64,000 nt of DNA from Cellulosimicrobium sp. Marseille-Q4280 (GTDB taxonomy: Bacteria > Actinomycetota > Actinomycetes > Actinomycetales > Cellulomonadaceae), in NCBI RefSeq assembly GCF_943181405.1, contig NZ_CALPBY010000003.1, positions 496,001 to 560,000 of the forward strand, given 5' to 3'. The notes beneath the pieces were generated by a model. The model did no database searches and was not told the origin of the DNA. It worked only from the letters and a program-made list of their open reading frames with translations. This document shows, in pieces, positions 34,734-42,966 of this stretch (the stretch's first letter is position 1; the number at the start of each line of letters is the position of its first letter). A program made the translations under genes and the position numbers.

Positions 34734-36149
34734 TCATGCGGCCTGGTGCTGCGCCACCGTGGTGGCCGGAGATCGACTGATGACTACGGCACCGACGACC
34801 AGGCCAGCGACGGCAAGGGCCGCGGCGACTAGGAACGGGTCGCCGGAGTGCAGGGCCGAGGCGAACCCGAGGCCGACGTAGACCGCCACGCCGGCCGCTC
34901 CTCCGAGCTGGTCGGCTGCTCGCTGGACGCCGGAGGCGATCCCGGCGTCCTCGTCGGTGGTCCCGCTGACCGCGATGTACTGCAGACCCACGAGTCCGAA
35001 GCCCATGCCTGCTGCGATCAGCAGCATCGCCGGGAGCAGCCACGCTGCTCCGCCACCCACGACGGCCACGAGCGCGACCACCGCCGTCGCGCCTGCAGCA
35101 GCCGCGAGGCCTACCAGCACGCATGCGCGTGCGCCCCAGCGTCCCAGCAGCCGGGGCACGAGCACCGAGGCGGCGATCAGCGCCGCGGCCAGGGGCAGCA
35201 TCGTGAGACCGGCTCCCAGCGGACCCATCTCGAGCCTGTCCTGCAGGTAGAAGGTGAACAGCAGGAACGAGGTCGACAGCGCGCCGCTGAGCAGCATCGT
35301 GGTCAGGTTCGCCCGTATCCGGGTCCGGTCTGCGAAGAAGGTCAGCGGGACCAGCGGGTTCGGCGACCTCGCCTCGACACGCACGAACCCGACCGCGGTC
35401 ACCGCTGCCCCGACCAGTGCCACCAGACTCACCCACGGGCTCGTCCCTGGCTCGCCCGCCTCGACGACGCCGTAGACGAGCAGCAGCGGGCACATGGTCA
35501 GCAGGAGCGCGCCCGGCAGGTCCAGGCGGACCGGCTCACGGGGAGCCGACCGGTCGTTCGGGACCAGGAGGAGCACGGCCACGATCACGACCAGGATGAA
35601 CGGCACGGAGATCAGGAAGATCCATCGCCAGCCCAGGTGAGCAGTGATGATCCCCGAGAGGGCGAACCCGAGCACCAGACCGCAGCTGGCTACCGCGGCC
35701 CACACGCTCAGGGCTTGCGATCGGCGAGGACCTTCGGGGAAGAGCAGCACGATGGTGGCCATCGCCGCGGGCAGCGCGACAGCCTCGCCCGCACCCTGGA
35801 GCAGACGCGCGGCGACCAGGACCGGGAACGAGGGAGCCAGGCCCGCCAGCAGGGACGCTGTGCCGAACAGGGCCGTGCCAGCCAGCAGCGTGCGGCGGCG
35901 ACCGAACAGGTCACCGAGCCGGCCGCCGAGCATCAGCAGTCCGCCGCCCGTGACGGTGTAGCCGACCACGACCCACGTCAGCGAGTGGCCGTCGACGCCG
36001 AACTCTGCGCCGATCGAGGGAAGGGCGATGTTGACCACGGTCACGTCGACCGCGATGAAGAACTGCAGCATGGACATCGCGCACAGCACCAGCCGTGCGC
36101 GCACGGGGCGGGACTGTTGCCGCCGGTAAGGAGAAGTGCCTGGAAACAT
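34734..36149 (-). CDS. DHA2-family (EmrB/QacA-type) multidrug exporter
   Basis: Proton-driven efflux permease, 471 residues with about fourteen membrane helices. Motif D1-like FFIAVDVTVVNIALPSIG in helix 1, motif A GGRLGDLFGRRRTLLAG, the RLLQGAGEAVALPAAMATI motif B and the antiporter motif C (GLVLGFALSGIITAHLGWRWIF) are present. Such pumps expel cationic or amphiphilic drugs and antibiotics. The 5' region is exceptional: a leaderless 18-codon ORF and three hairpins lie in the 170 bases before the ATG, arguing for induction by ribosome-targeting drugs. The gene has its own terminator and its codons are slightly less GC-biased than its neighbours. Confidence 0.92.
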   Translation of the reverse strand: MFPGTSPYRRQQSRPVRARLVLCAMSMLQFFIAVDVTVVNIALPSIGAEFGVDGHSLTWVVVGYTVTGGGLLMLGGRLGDLFGRRRTLLAGTALFGTASLLAGLAPSFPVLVAARLLQGAGEAVALPAAMATIVLLFPEGPRRSQALSVWAAVASCGLVLGFALSGIITAHLGWRWIFLISVPFILVVIVAVLLLVPNDRSAPREPVRLDLPGALLLTMCPLLLVYGVVEAGEPGTSPWVSLVALVGAAVTAVGFVRVEARSPNPLVPLTFFADRTRIRANLTTMLLSGALSTSFLLFTFYLQDRLEMGPLGAGLTMLPLAAALIAASVLVPRLLGRWGARACVLVGLAAAAGATAVVALVAVVGGGAAWLLPAMLLIAAGMGFGLVGLQYIAVSGTTDEDAGIASGVQRAADQLGGAAGVAVYVGLGFASALHSGDPFLVAAALAVAGLVVGAVVISRSPATTVAQHQAA

Positions 36150-36191
36150 CGATTGCTCCGTCGCTCAGAGTTTCCGAGCAGCACGAGAAGA

Positions 36192-36277
36192 GCCGCTTCG
36201 GATGGACCACGAAGCGGCCGGACGTTCCAGGTGGATGGTGCTGTCGAGCTGGACGTCCCGCCGCTAGCGGGACGTCC
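36192..36277 (-). promoter_or_regulatory. Attenuator-like hairpins before the DHA2 exporter
   Basis: Hairpin I: GGACGTCCCGC (36251-36261) with GCGGGACGTCC (36267-36277), overlapping the stop of the leader ORF. Hairpin II: GCCGCTTCG (36192-36200) with CGAAGCGGC (36210-36218), followed in the mRNA by a pyrimidine-rich tail. The mRNA strand of hairpin II that reads GCCGCTTCGTG occurs again inside the leader ORF (36304-36315), so either copy can pair with the same partner, the switch expected of an attenuator. Confidence 0.65.
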
Positions 36278-36320
36278 TGGTCACTGCCGCGCAAGCGGCC
36301 GAGCACGAAGCGGCTGACAT
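36264..36320 (-). CDS. Leader ORF of the DHA2 exporter
   Basis: An 18-codon frame, MSAASCSAACAAVTRTSR, starts 7 bases behind a TAGTGT -10 box (36328-36333) without a ribosome site, so it should be translated from the first base of the mRNA. Its TAG stop lies in the loop of hairpin I. The Ala/Ser/Cys-rich, low-information content is typical of leader peptides whose translation, not product, matters. Confidence 0.55.
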   Translation of the reverse strand: MSAASCSAACAAVTRTSR

Positions 36321-36327
36321 GCAGCGA

Positions 36328-36333
36328 ACACTA
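36328..36333 (-). promoter_or_regulatory. -10 box of the exporter leader
   Basis: TAGTGT on the minus strand, 7 bases before the leader ATG at 36320. No good -35 is visible. Confidence 0.5.
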
Positions 36334-36512
36334 GCATCGGGCACGGGTGCCTCCGGGGGGCGGGTCCCCTGTCCGCGCAACCTCCGAGCCACGGAACGCG
36401 GTCGTCGTCCCCTGCCGCACCGGGCAGAGCCCTCGGCCAGACGGACGACCGCCCTCCGGAACGCCGTCGGACCCGACGCCGCGGCGAGCACGGTGTCGGC
36501 GACGCCCGACGC
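36334..36512. other. Intergenic DNA upstream of the exporter leader
   Basis: About 180 bases between the exporter promoter and the palindromic element. I see no gene, and no regulator site I can name. Confidence 0.35.
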
Positions 36513-36618
36513 GCGGGTCCTGCGGAGGTGAGGACGGGTCGTGGTGGGCCTAGCGGGAGCGGGGCGAGGGACGAGCCCCGCGGATGGTCGACCCCGTCGT
36601 CACCTCCGCAGGACCCGC
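36513..36618. repeat. Palindromic repeat element, copy 2 (after leuD)
   Basis: Arms GCGGGTCCTGCGGAGGTGA (36513-36531, pairing continues imperfectly to 36540) and their complement (36590-36618) enclose a 49-base core starting GTGGTGGGCCTAGCGGGAGC and ending CGCGGATGGTC. The core matches copy 1 at 8448-8494, but the arms differ in sequence while remaining self-complementary. It lies directly after the leuD stop (minus strand) and may terminate leuCD. Confidence 0.75.
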
Positions 36619-36636
36619 CCCCAGTGCGTGAGAACC

Positions 36637-37275
36637 TCAGCCGACGGGCCGAGCCGCCTCGATCTCGACCTTCGGCAGCGTCTTCGCCGGCAGCGTCTTC
36701 GGCCGCCACGACGCACGCGTCGCCTCGAACGCGGAGATCTCCCCCTCGTGCTGGAGCGTCAGACCGATGTCGTCGAGACCCTCCATGAGGCGCCAGCGCG
36801 TGTAGTCGTCGATCTGGAACCGCACGGTGACGTCCTGCGCGGACGCGGTGCGTGCGACGAGGTCGACGGTCACCTCGGTGCCGGGGTTGGTCTCGAGGAT
36901 CTTCCAGAGGAGCTCGATGTCCTCCTGCGCGACGATCCCGGCGACGAGGCCCTGCTTGCCGGAGTTGCCGCGGAAGATGTCGGCGAAGCGGGACGCGAGG
37001 ACGACGCGGAAGCCGTAGTCCTTGAGCGCCCACACGGCGTGCTCACGGGACGAGCCGGTGCCGAAGTCGGGGCCGGCGACGAGCACCGAGCCGGTCCTGT
37101 AGGCGTCCTGGTTGAGGATGAACGCGGGGTCGCCGCGCCACGCCGCGAACAGCGCGTCCTCGAAGCCCGTGCGGGTGACGCGCTTGAGGTAGACGGCGGG
37201 GATGATCTGGTCGGTGTCGACGTTGCTGCGGCGCAGCGGGACGCCGACGCCGGTGTGGGTCGTGAACTTCTCCAT
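36637..37275 (-). CDS. leuD: 3-isopropylmalate dehydratase small subunit
   Basis: Swivel-domain subunit of isopropylmalate isomerase in leucine synthesis, 212 residues. Motifs: [43 protein letters not shown], and [16 protein letters not shown]. It works with LeuC, encoded 75 bases upstream on the same strand. The ATG at 37275 has GAAGAAGG just upstream. Its end runs into the palindromic element. Confidence 0.96.
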   Translation of the reverse strand: MEKFTTHTGVGVPLRRSNVDTDQIIPAVYLKRVTRTGFEDALFAAWRGDPAFILNQDAYRTGSVLVAGPDFGTGSSREHAVWALKDYGFRVVLASRFADIFRGNSGKQGLVAGIVAQEDIELLWKILETNPGTEVTVDLVARTASAQDVTVRFQIDDYTRWRLMEGLDDIGLTLQHEGEISAFEATRASWRPKTLPAKTLPKVEIEAARPVG

Positions 37276-37350
37276 GACGGGACCTTCTTCGGGGCTTCGG
37301 GGGAACGGCGAGCGGCGGAGGCCGACGGGGTCGGCGACTCGGACCTGGCG

Positions 37351-38832
37351 TCAGACCTGCACGAGGACGCGCGGGTCGAGCGGCGCGAGCGGCGTGCCGT
37401 CGAAGGACGTGATGTCGACGTCGGCCGGGAGGTCGAGGTCGGACAGCGACGACAGCGTGCCGCGCAGCGCGGTCGCGGCGGCGACGAGCGGCGAGACGAG
37501 GTGCGTGCGCCCGCCCTTGCCCTGACGGCCCTCGAAGTTGCGGTTGGACGTGGACGCGGCGCGCTCCCCCGGCGTGAGCTGGTCGGGGTTCATGCCGAGG
37601 CACATCGAGCAGCCGGCGTTGCGCCACTCGGCGCCGAAGTCGAGGAAGATCTTGTCGAGCCCCTCGGCCTCCGCCTGGAGGCGCACCCGCGCAGACGCCG
37701 GGACGACGAGCACGCGCACGCTGTCGGCCTTCTGCTTGCCCTGCACGACCTTGGCGACGGAGCGCAGGTCCTCGATGCGGCCGTTGGTGCACGACCCGAT
37801 GAAAACGGTGTCGACGGGGATCTCGCGCAGCGGCTGCCCGGGCGTCAGGCCCATGTACTCGATGGCGCGCTCGGCGGCGACGCGCTCGTTCTCGTCGGCG
37901 ATCTGCTCGGGGACGGGCACCGTCGCGGAGATCGGCAGGCCCTGGCCGGGGTTAGTCCCCCACGTGACGAACGGCTCGAGGTCGGCGGCCTCGAGGTAGA
38001 CCTCGGTGTCGAACTCGGCGTCGTCGTCGGAGCGCAGCGTGCGCCAGTACTCGACGGCCGCGTCCCAGTCGGCGCCCTCGGGCGCATGGGGACGGCCCTT
38101 GAGGTACTCGAACGTCGTGTCGTCGGGTGCGATCATGCCGGCGCGGGCGCCGGCTTCGATGGACATGTTGCAGATCGTCATCCGCGCCTCCATCGAGAGC
38201 GTGCGGATGGCCTCGCCGCGGTACTCGAGCACGTAGCCCTGCCCGCCGCCGGTCCCGATCTTCGCGATGATCGCGAGGATGATGTCCTTGCTCGTCGCGC
38301 CGGGCGGCAGCTCACCGTCGACGTTGATCGCCATCGTCTTGAACGGTGCGAGCGGCAGCGTCTGCGTCGCGAGCACGTGCTCGACCTCGGACGTGCCGAT
38401 GCCGAACGCGAGCGCGCCGAACGCGCCGTGCGTGGACGTGTGGGAGTCGCCGCACACGACCGTCAGGCCCGGCATCGTCAGGCCGAGCTGCGGCCCGACC
38501 TGGTGGACGATGCCCTGGTCCGCGTCGCCGAGCGAGTGGATGCGGACGCCGAACTCGCGCGCGTTGTCGCGCAGGGTGTCGATCTGCGTGCGGCTCGTGA
38601 GGTCGGCGATCGGCAGGTCGATGTCGAGCGTCGGGGTGTTGTGGTCCTCGGTCGCGATGGTGAGGTCCGGGCGCCGGACGGGGCGGCCGGCGAGACGGAG
38701 ACCCTCGAACGCCTGCGGGCTCGTGACCTCGTGCACGAGGTGGAGGTCGATGTAGAGGAGGTCGGGCGACCCGTCGGTGCCGCGGCGCACCAGGTGCGCG
38801 TCCCAGACCTTCTCTGCCAGCGTGCCGGCCAT
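37351..38832 (-). CDS. leuC: 3-isopropylmalate dehydratase large subunit
   Basis: Catalytic [4Fe-4S] subunit of isopropylmalate isomerase, 493 residues. The cluster cysteines are in [14 protein letters not shown] and [15 protein letters not shown]. Substrate motifs include [21 protein letters not shown] and EDHNTPT. I prefer the ATG at 38832, with GAGGAG 9 bases upstream; an ATG at 38841 and a GTG at 38859 are in frame. It forms an operon with leuD and is divergent from an IclR regulator, the arrangement seen for leuCD and NdgR/LeuR in actinobacteria. Confidence 0.96.
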   Translation of the reverse strand: MAGTLAEKVWDAHLVRRGTDGSPDLLYIDLHLVHEVTSPQAFEGLRLAGRPVRRPDLTIATEDHNTPTLDIDLPIADLTSRTQIDTLRDNAREFGVRIHSLGDADQGIVHQVGPQLGLTMPGLTVVCGDSHTSTHGAFGALAFGIGTSEVEHVLATQTLPLAPFKTMAINVDGELPPGATSKDIILAIIAKIGTGGGQGYVLEYRGEAIRTLSMEARMTICNMSIEAGARAGMIAPDDTTFEYLKGRPHAPEGADWDAAVEYWRTLRSDDDAEFDTEVYLEAADLEPFVTWGTNPGQGLPISATVPVPEQIADENERVAAERAIEYMGLTPGQPLREIPVDTVFIGSCTNGRIEDLRSVAKVVQGKQKADSVRVLVVPASARVRLQAEAEGLDKIFLDFGAEWRNAGCSMCLGMNPDQLTPGERAASTSNRNFEGRQGKGGRTHLVSPLVAAATALRGTLSSLSDLDLPADVDITSFDGTPLAPLDPRVLVQV

Positions 38833-38964
38833 GTTGCTCATCTCCTCGTCGTCTGTCACGGCGTCTCCGCGGGGGCACGGAGGACCGTCTGGGTCGATGG
38901 TCCGTCGTCCGGCGACAGGCCGGGGAGAACGTCCAGCGGCTGGAACATCCTCGGCGGACTTGCA

Positions 38965-38994
38965 TCTCAGTCCATGAGACGTCAATATCGACCT
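38965..38994 (+). promoter_or_regulatory. Palindrome and leaderless promoter between leuC and the IclR gene
   Basis: TCTCAGTCCATGAGA (38965-38979) has perfect 5-base arms and lies just upstream of CAATAT (38983-38988), which is exactly 6 bases before the ATG at 38995. The region is AT-richer than its surroundings. A likely IclR site controlling both directions. Confidence 0.55.
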
Positions 38995-39714
38995 ATGGAC
39001 AATACTAGCGGAGTCGGCGTGCTGGACAAGGCGGCCTCCGTCCTGGGCGCCCTGGAGTCCGGGCCGGCCACCCTCGCGCAGCTCGTCACGGCCACGGGCC
39101 TGGCCCGCCCAACGGCGCACCGCCTCGCCGTCGCGCTCGAGCACCACCGCATGGTCGCGCGCGACATGCAGGGGCGGTTCGTCCTCGGGCCGCGACTCAA
39201 CGAGCTCGCGACGGCCGCCGGCGAGGACCGCCTCCTCGCCGCTGCGAACCCCGTGCTCACGGCCCTGCGCGACCACACCGGCGAGAGCGCGCAGCTCTAC
39301 CGCCGCCAGGGCGACCACCGCATCTGCGTCGCCGCCGCGGAGCGGCCGGTCGGCCTGCGCGACTCGATCCCCGTGGGCGCGACGCTCACGATGAACGCCG
39401 GTTCCGCCGCCCAGATCCTCCTCGCGTGGGAGGAGCCCGACCGGCTCCACCGCGGTCTGCGCGAGGCCGTCTTCACCGCCACGATCCTCTCCGGTGTCCG
39501 ACGCCGCGGCTGGGCCCAGTCCGTCTCCGAGCGCGAGCTCGGGGTCGCCTCGGTCTCGGCGCCCGTGCGCGGGCCGTCGGGCCGCGTCGTCGCGGCCGTG
39601 TCGATCTCCGGGCCGGTCGAGCGGCTCACCCGCCAGCCAGGCCGGCTCCACTCGGGCTCGGTCGCGGCGGCGGCCAACCGGCTCACCGAGGTGCTCCGCC
39701 GCGCGGGCGAATAG
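38995..39714 (+). CDS. IclR-family regulator, probable leuCD regulator
   Basis: 239 residues. The winged helix-turn-helix ([20 protein letters not shown], then [20 protein letters not shown]) precedes an IclR effector domain ([56 protein letters not shown]). Divergence from leuCD matches NdgR/LeuR, the IclR regulator of leucine and amino-acid genes in Streptomyces and Corynebacterium; orthology is inferred from that context. The gene is followed by a compound hairpin. Confidence 0.9.
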   Translation: MDNTSGVGVLDKAASVLGALESGPATLAQLVTATGLARPTAHRLAVALEHHRMVARDMQGRFVLGPRLNELATAAGEDRLLAAANPVLTALRDHTGESAQLYRRQGDHRICVAAAERPVGLRDSIPVGATLTMNAGSAAQILLAWEEPDRLHRGLREAVFTATILSGVRRRGWAQSVSERELGVASVSAPVRGPSGRVVAAVSISGPVERLTRQPGRLHSGSVAAAANRLTEVLRRAGE

Positions 39715-39724
39715 TCGCACACCG

Positions 39725-39794
39725 GAGGCCCGTGCACCCGGGATGCCGATCGCCCGACGGCCCGGGCGAGCCGCACCCGGAGTGCACGGGCCTC
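39725..39794 (+). terminator. Compound terminator after the IclR gene
   Basis: GAGGCCCGTGCAC (39725-39737) and GTGCACGGGCCTC (39782-39794) are perfect arms; inside, CGCCCG and CGGGCG form a second hairpin. Confidence 0.7.
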
Positions 39795-39933
39795 GGCGCG
39801 CCGCGGGACGCAAACGGGACGCCCCCTGTCAAAATGGCACCGTCTGCTGTCATGCTGTGCGGGCCGTCCGACGCGGCCCGACCAGGGGCGCACCGTCTGG
39901 CAGTCCGACCGACCTCGACACGGAGGAGCCCCG

Positions 39934-40101
39934 ATGCATCCGAAGGTGAAGGCGATCCTGATCTGGGCGCTGGTGATCTTCGCGCTGTACGCGATCGTCA
40001 CGAGCCCGGAACGAGCCGCCGACATCCTCGAGGGGATCTGGGACGTCATCGTCGGCGCGTTCCGCAGCATCGGCCAGTTCTTCAGCTCGCTCCTGGACTG
40101 A
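39934..40101 (+). CDS. Small single-pass membrane protein (55 residues)
   Basis: ATG 39934 follows CGGAGGAG at good spacing. The product starts MHPKVKAILIWALVIFALYA, a basic start and one membrane helix, followed by a short amphipathic region ending FRSIGQFFSSLLD. The stop lies 3 bases before the GTG of the PH-domain gene, so the two should be co-translated. No family is recognised with certainty, though similar short proteins precede PH-domain genes in actinobacteria. Confidence 0.75.
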   Translation: MHPKVKAILIWALVIFALYAIVTSPERAADILEGIWDVIVGAFRSIGQFFSSLLD

Positions 40102-40104
40102 GCC

Positions 40105-41079
40105 GTGGCCGGGCGTGGCGGACCTCGCAACCGGATCCTCGACCGCTACGTCCTGACCGGCGAGCGGGTCGTGGTCGCGACACGTCACCACTGGGCCATG
40201 CTCCTCGAGCCCGTCGCCACGACGGCGGCGGGCCTGCTCGTGGTCGTCTGGCTCCTCGTCCAGGCGGGACCGTCCGCGGGCGACGGGCTGATGGTCCTCT
40301 GGCTGCTCTGGCTCGTGCTGGTGGCGCGGCTCGCGTGGAAGCTCCTCGAGTGGCGCAACGAGTGGTTCGTCGCCACCGACAAGCGCCTCCTGCTCCTCTA
40401 CGGCCTGATCACGCACAAGGTCGCGATGATGCCCCTCACGAAGGTGACCGACCTCAACTACGGCCGCTCGCTCACCGGCCGGGTGCTCGGGTACGGGCAG
40501 TTCCTCCTGGAGTCCGCCGGTCAGGACCAGGCGTTGCGCCAGATCGACTGGGTCGCCCGGCCGGAGGCGACGTACCGCCGGATCTGCGACACCCTCTTCG
40601 GCCCGGGCGGCATGGCCGGACGGCCGGGTGGGGGCGCCCCCGCGCCGGTCACCGTGGCCCCCAGGTCCTCGGCGTCCCGCACCGTCGACGGCGGCGCCGT
40701 CCCCCCGGCCCATCCCTCGCGGACGGCACGTCCGGGCGGCGCCGAGCCGCCCCCGGTGCCCCCCGCACCGGCCTGGGACGGCCGGAGCCCTGTCCCACCG
40801 CCCCCGGCGCAGCCGACGCCCCCGGCGCCTCACGTCGGCGACGCCGTGGTCGTGCCGGGCCGCAGCGCCCGCCCTGTCACCGAGATCCACGGGAAGTCGA
40901 GCGGACCGACCCAGCCGCTGCCCGTCGTCGGGCCCCGTGACGACCACGAGGACGAGCCGGGCTGGGCCGTGTCGGGCGAGCACCGGGCGACGTACGTCCC
41001 GGTGATCCACCCGCGGCCGACGTCGCCCCCCGTGCCGAAGCCCTACGAGCCGGGCCCGGGCCGCGCCGAGGCGCCGTAA
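40105..41079 (+). CDS. PH-domain (bPH_2/DUF304-like) membrane protein with Pro-rich tail
   Basis: 324 residues. N-terminal membrane hairpin of two hydrophobic segments (about 32-75) enclosed by a bacterial PH-like domain: DRYVLTGERVVVATRHHWA before it and EWFVATDKRLLLLYGLITHKVAMMPL after it, ending VLGYGQFLLESAGQDQALRQIDWV. The C-terminal half (from about 170) is Pro/Gly/Ala-rich and probably disordered. Function unknown; such proteins are thought to act at the membrane. Encoded 3 bases after a 55-residue membrane protein. Confidence 0.85.
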   Translation: MAGRGGPRNRILDRYVLTGERVVVATRHHWAMLLEPVATTAAGLLVVVWLLVQAGPSAGDGLMVLWLLWLVLVARLAWKLLEWRNEWFVATDKRLLLLYGLITHKVAMMPLTKVTDLNYGRSLTGRVLGYGQFLLESAGQDQALRQIDWVARPEATYRRICDTLFGPGGMAGRPGGGAPAPVTVAPRSSASRTVDGGAVPPAHPSRTARPGGAEPPPVPPAPAWDGRSPVPPPPAQPTPPAPHVGDAVVVPGRSARPVTEIHGKSSGPTQPLPVVGPRDDHEDEPGWAVSGEHRATYVPVIHPRPTSPPVPKPYEPGPGRAEAP

Positions 41080-41151
41080 CCACACCTGCGGTGCGCCACG
41101 GCCGCCTGCGGCGGGACGTCCTGCCGAGGGGTCGGGCGGCGCCGGTGGCGG

Positions 41152-41580
41152 TCAGCCGGTGACCGCGCGCGCTGCGGGGCCCGCGCCGTCGCCGCGGTCC
41201 TTGTCGCCGAGCTTCTCCTTGAGGAAGAACATCGGGAGGAGGAACGTGGCGAGCGCCGTGACGAGCCACACGACGAGGGTCGCCAGGATCCACGGGACCG
41301 CGCCTCCCTCGATGCGCAGCCCGTCACCGATGACCGAGGCGATGAGCAGCGCGACGAAGGTCGACACGAGGCCGATCCCCCCGAGGAAGGCCGGCGCGTA
41401 CCGCGCGGTCATCTTGGCGATGAACGGGGAGAGGACGGCCTGGGCGATCGTGAACACGGCCACGGCCACGATGAACCCGGTCGCGGTGAGCACGACGCCG
41501 TCGATGACCCAGCTCGCCACGAGCAGACCGAGGGCGACGGAGGCCAGGAGGATCAGCACGCGGATGAGGAATCGGACCAT
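41152..41580 (-). CDS. Phage-holin-family (DUF) four-helix membrane protein
   Basis: 142 residues with four membrane helices: LIRVLILLASVALGLLVASW, ATGFIVAVAVFTIAQAVL, FLGGIGLVSTFVALLIASVI and WILATLVVWLVTALATFLLP, then a charged tail. It matches the actinobacterial 'phage holin family / superfamily IV 4 TMS' proteins, which are chromosomal and not linked to phage here. Role unknown. ATG 41580 lies exactly 6 bases behind TATGCT with no ribosome site, so a leaderless mRNA is likely. Confidence 0.8.
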   Translation of the reverse strand: MVRFLIRVLILLASVALGLLVASWVIDGVVLTATGFIVAVAVFTIAQAVLSPFIAKMTARYAPAFLGGIGLVSTFVALLIASVIGDGLRIEGGAVPWILATLVVWLVTALATFLLPMFFLKEKLGDKDRGDGAGPAARAVTG

Positions 41581-41664
41581 GCGGCGAGCATAGCGACGCA
41601 CGTCACACTCGGCGCGCCGGACAGCGCGACCGACGGCCTGCCGGACCGACGTTCCTGGAGACGC

Positions 41665-41700
41665 CGAAGGCCCGGTCACCGTGTGGTGACCGGGCCTTCG
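41665..41700 (-). terminator. Terminator of the tRNA-Gln/tRNA-Glu transcript
   Basis: CGAAGGCCCGGTCACC and GGTGACCGGGCCTTCG are perfect 16-base arms around a 4-base loop, 6 bases past the tRNA-Glu 3' end. Confidence 0.85.
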
Positions 41701-41705
41701 CGATG

Positions 41706-41778
41706 TACCCCCAACGGGATTTGAACCCGTGTTACCGCCGTGAGAGGGCGACGTCCTAGGCCGCTAGACGATGGGGGC
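41706..41778 (-). tRNA. tRNA-Glu (CTC anticodon)
   Basis: 73 bases fold as a cloverleaf: acceptor GCCCCCA/TGGGGGT (closing G-T pair) with discriminator A, anticodon stem TCGCC/GGCGG with loop CTCTCAC giving anticodon CTC, and T arm ACGGG-TTCAAAT-CCCGT. CCA is not encoded. It is co-transcribed after tRNA-Gln. Confidence 0.96.
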
Positions 41779-41877
41779 CTGTGGTTCCCGATCCGTTGCC
41801 GGACCGTTTCACCGGAGAGAACTCTACCTCATGTCTCGGGCGGTTCTGACCGCCGATCCAGGAGCCGGAGCTCATCG

Positions 41878-41949
41878 CTGGGGTACCAGGACTCGAACCT
41901 AGACTAAGTGGACCAGAACCACTCGTGCTGCCAATTACACCATACCCCA
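41878..41949 (-). tRNA. tRNA-Gln (CTG anticodon)
   Basis: 72 bases: acceptor TGGGGTA/TACCCCA with the U1-A72 pair and G73 typical of tRNA-Gln, anticodon stem AGTGG/CCACT with loop TTCTGGT giving anticodon CTG, and T loop TTCGAGT. CCA is not encoded. gltX nearby is probably the non-discriminating GluRS that would mischarge it with Glu. Confidence 0.96.
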
Positions 41950-42174
41950 TGGTGGTATCCACCCCGCGTGATCAGCGGGCCGATCGGACGGGTTGACACC
42001 TGTCCCCTCGGCCCCTCACGTGGAGGTCTCACCGGCCGAGAACATTACCGGACTCGGGGACGGGGACCAAATGCGACACCCGCGGCGCGTTCCCGCGCCA
42101 GACCCGCGCACCTCCGGCGCCGCGCGGGCCCCCCGCAGGTCGCCCCGACGCCGCAGGTCTGGCACCGTCGGAGG
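41950..42174. other. Intergenic region between tRNA-Gln and a methyltransferase gene
   Basis: 225 bases holding the tRNA promoter (minus strand) and the methyltransferase promoter. CACCGT at 42163-42168, 6 bases before the ATG, is the only clear element. Confidence 0.4.
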
Positions 42175-42966
42175 ATGACCGGACCACCGCACCGGACGAG
42201 CGCGCGGGACGTGCCACCGGACCCCGCCTCGCGCCACGACCGTGCCGCGTCGTTCGAGCAGGGCGCGGCGCAGTACGCGTCGACGCGACCGTCCTACCCC
42301 GACGCCGCCGTCGACTGGCTCCTGCCCGACGGCGCCCGCACGGTCCTCGATCTGGCCGCCGGGACCGGCAAGCTCACGCAGAGGCTCGTGGCGCGAGGAC
42401 TGGACGTCGTCGCGGTCGAGCCGTCGGAGGCGATGCGGGCCGAGCTCGCCCGGACCACGCCGGGCGCCCGTGCTCTCGGCGGGACCGCCGAGTCGATCCC
42501 GCTCCCCGACGCGAGCGTCGACGCGGTGCTCGTGGCCCAGGCCTGGCACTGGTTCTCCCCCGCGGCCCCTCCCGAGATCGCCCGCGTGCTGCGACCCGGG
42601 GGCAGGCTGGGCATCGTGTGGAACGTGCGCGACAGCGGCACGGACTGGGTCGCGCGCTTCACCGAGATCATCCACCGCGGAGACGCGCTCGAGCCCAGCT
42701 ACGCCGAGCCGGTCCCCGGTCCCCGGTTCACCCCTCCTGAGCACCGGACGTTCGCGTGGGCGGACCCGATCCGCCCGACGACGCTCCGCGCCCTCGCGGC
42801 GTCCCGCAGCTACCTGCTCACGCTGCCCACCGCGCGCCGTGAGGAGCTGCTCGCCGAGATCGACGACCTCGTGGCGACGCACCCCGACCTGGCCGGCCGA
42901 CCCGAGGTCGACCTCCCGTACCGCGCGGAGTGCTGGCGCGCCGACGTGCTGCCGGGGTCGGCGTGA
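42175..42966 (+). CDS. Class I SAM-dependent methyltransferase
   Basis: 263 residues. SAM motif I TVLDLAAGTGKLTQRLVARG, acidic motif VVAVEPSEAMRAEL, and AQAWHWFSPAAPPEIARVLRPGG, matching the UbiE/yeast Crg1-like group of small-molecule methyltransferases. N-terminal SFEQGAAQYASTRPSYP is typical of that group. Substrate unknown. The stop overlaps the start of the next gene (GTGA), so the two act as a pair. A possible leaderless start (CACCGT 6 bases before ATG). Confidence 0.88.
   Translation: MTGPPHRTSARDVPPDPASRHDRAASFEQGAAQYASTRPSYPDAAVDWLLPDGARTVLDLAAGTGKLTQRLVARGLDVVAVEPSEAMRAELARTTPGARALGGTAESIPLPDASVDAVLVAQAWHWFSPAAPPEIARVLRPGGRLGIVWNVRDSGTDWVARFTEIIHRGDALEPSYAEPVPGPRFTPPEHRTFAWADPIRPTTLRALAASRSYLLTLPTARREELLAEIDDLVATHPDLAGRPEVDLPYRAECWRADVLPGSA

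Noticed and set aside
36541-39714. Long plus-strand frame running through leuD and leuC
   Set aside because: Low-complexity Arg/Val/Gly product over two genes with clear dehydratase motifs; only its last part from 38995 is a real gene (IclR).
41080-41151. Terminator between the PH-domain and holin-family genes
   Set aside because: Only short, imperfect complementary runs are visible; not strong enough to call.
41152-41580. Prophage, suggested by the holin-family gene
   Set aside because: No other phage gene lies near; this four-helix family is common as a chromosomal actinobacterial gene.
41706-41949. Integration of the conjugative element at the tRNA genes
   Set aside because: The tRNAs lie 38 kb from the conjugation genes and I see no integrase or duplicated tRNA end.
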